Of a stretch of 14,974 nt of DNA, positions 14,542 through 14,974 are shown piece after piece. The position numbers and the translations under genes are program-made. Origin of the DNA: Nitrososphaerales archaeon TH526. GTDB lineage: Archaea > Thermoproteota > Nitrososphaeria > Nitrososphaerales > Nitrososphaeraceae. The notes under the pieces are model-generated. The model saw only the letters and a program-made list of their open reading frames with translations. It did not search any database and had not been told where the DNA came from. Numbering within the stretch: the first letter of the stretch is position 1; each line of letters opens with the position of its first letter. The stretch is taken from positions 1-14,974 of the forward strand of contig JAATVR010000051.1 of the NCBI GenBank assembly GCA_014523665.1, written 5' to 3'.

Positions 14542-14974
14542 TTATTTGTTAAGTACCACTCTAATATTCTTTCTCTTATTTTTTATTGATAGATCTCTCA
14601 CTTCAGAGCATCTCGAACCTACGCCTACTTGTAGGATAAGGTGACATCACAAGAATTCTAACAGGTTGTTCTCTGCTTTACGGCAACAGTGGACCGTAGG
14701 ATCCATCTACTCATGGTTCCCAGTTGAATTCTATCGCAATAGCAATGAGGAAGGATAAGATTGCAAATTCACACTGATAAGCCATTTCAGTGTGTTGCAT
14801 TTACGCTTCGTCCTTACATCAAATAATATGTCCGTGGAGTGAACGTTTGCTTTCGAAACTCGTGTTTGTTTCTGGCAATTTTCCCTACTCCAGATTTTCT
14901 TCCGAAGTTCCTGGCAATGGTGTTTTCAAAACACGTCCTGTACGAAATAATAGCAGGGCGAATTACCCGAGAAC
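14542..14974. other. Noncoding right end of the window
   Basis: I see no gene with support here. A minus-strand frame is open from the right edge to TAA 14814-14816 (about 52 codons of basic sequence), but I recognise nothing in it. The only clear structure is the bulged hairpin at 14763-14798. The promoter of the phosphoesterase gene should lie near 14550-14565, where the minus strand reads GTACTTAAC. Confidence 0.45.
14763..14798. repeat. Bulged inverted repeat (hairpin)
   Basis: GCAA 14763-14766 pairs with TTGC 14795-14798, and CACACTGA 14770-14777 pairs with TCAGTGTG 14787-14794. There is a 3-base bulge (ATT, 14767-14769) and a 9-base loop. No T run follows on either strand. It could be an operator, an RNA hairpin or chance. 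Confidence 0.45.

Noticed and set aside
14814..14972. Minus-strand frame open at the right edge, about 52 basic codons
   Set aside because: No recognisable motif. Open frames of this length are common by chance at a window edge, and the rest of the gene is not visible.
1..14974. tRNA, rRNA, CRISPR array, integrase, transposase or defence genes
   Set aside because: I looked for cloverleaf-like stretches, regularly spaced direct repeats and known protein motifs on both strands and saw none.

Overview
The window looks like a chromosomal segment of an ammonia-oxidising archaeon of the Nitrososphaeria (Thaumarchaeota), most like the Nitrososphaera/Nitrosocosmicus branch. The evidence is an archaeal TFB with a CxxH...CxxC zinc ribbon, a Cdc48-type AAA+ N-domain, TATA-like boxes about 25 bases before start codons (leaderless transcripts), a CarB with the EAGE/FDYSGSQ sequence style, and small hypothetical proteins of types I associate with this group. 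The lineage call rests on remembered family style, not on a search. Base composition is AT-rich and noncoding DNA is plentiful. I see no rRNA, tRNA, CRISPR array, transposase or integrase.

Layout. On the minus strand at the left edge lie the first 102 codons of a Cdc48-like ATPase and a complete transcription factor B gene, each with a plausible leaderless promoter. A sparse stretch of about 1.5 kb follows (1447-2999). It holds a minus-strand leucine-zipper microprotein, two tandem micro-ORFs with good Shine-Dalgarno sequences, and a GC-rich self-complementary patch. A short single-span membrane protein (3000-3152) precedes a large polytopic membrane protein with an embedded spermidine-synthase-like domain (3282-5990). 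After about 600 bases with no convincing gene come a divergent pair (a PRC-barrel-like protein and a helix-hairpin-helix protein) and a secreted, sequon-rich protein on the minus strand (7291-8280).

The right half is metabolic. carA (8484-9692) and carB (10010-13670) encode the two subunits of carbamoyl-phosphate synthetase, which feeds pyrimidine and arginine synthesis. They are 317 bases apart and carB has its own TATA box. carB is the most unusual locus: a 28-base insertion at 10121-10148 sits exactly at the centre of what would otherwise be the palindrome CGAATTCG, inside the first ATP-grasp coding region, and throws the gene out of frame. Removing it restores the family sequence GEAGE-FDYSG. 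The same protein carries an extra low-complexity linker of about 115 residues. A convergent Mre11/SbcD-related phosphoesterase gene (13744-14499) ends the coding part. The last 430 bases hold only a bulged hairpin.

Translation starts are a recurring theme. carA and the phosphoesterase show family similarity upstream of the first usable start codon, and several other genes appear to start with TTG or GTG. I see no clear new multi-gene system. The strongest candidate for something unusual is the interrupted carB.
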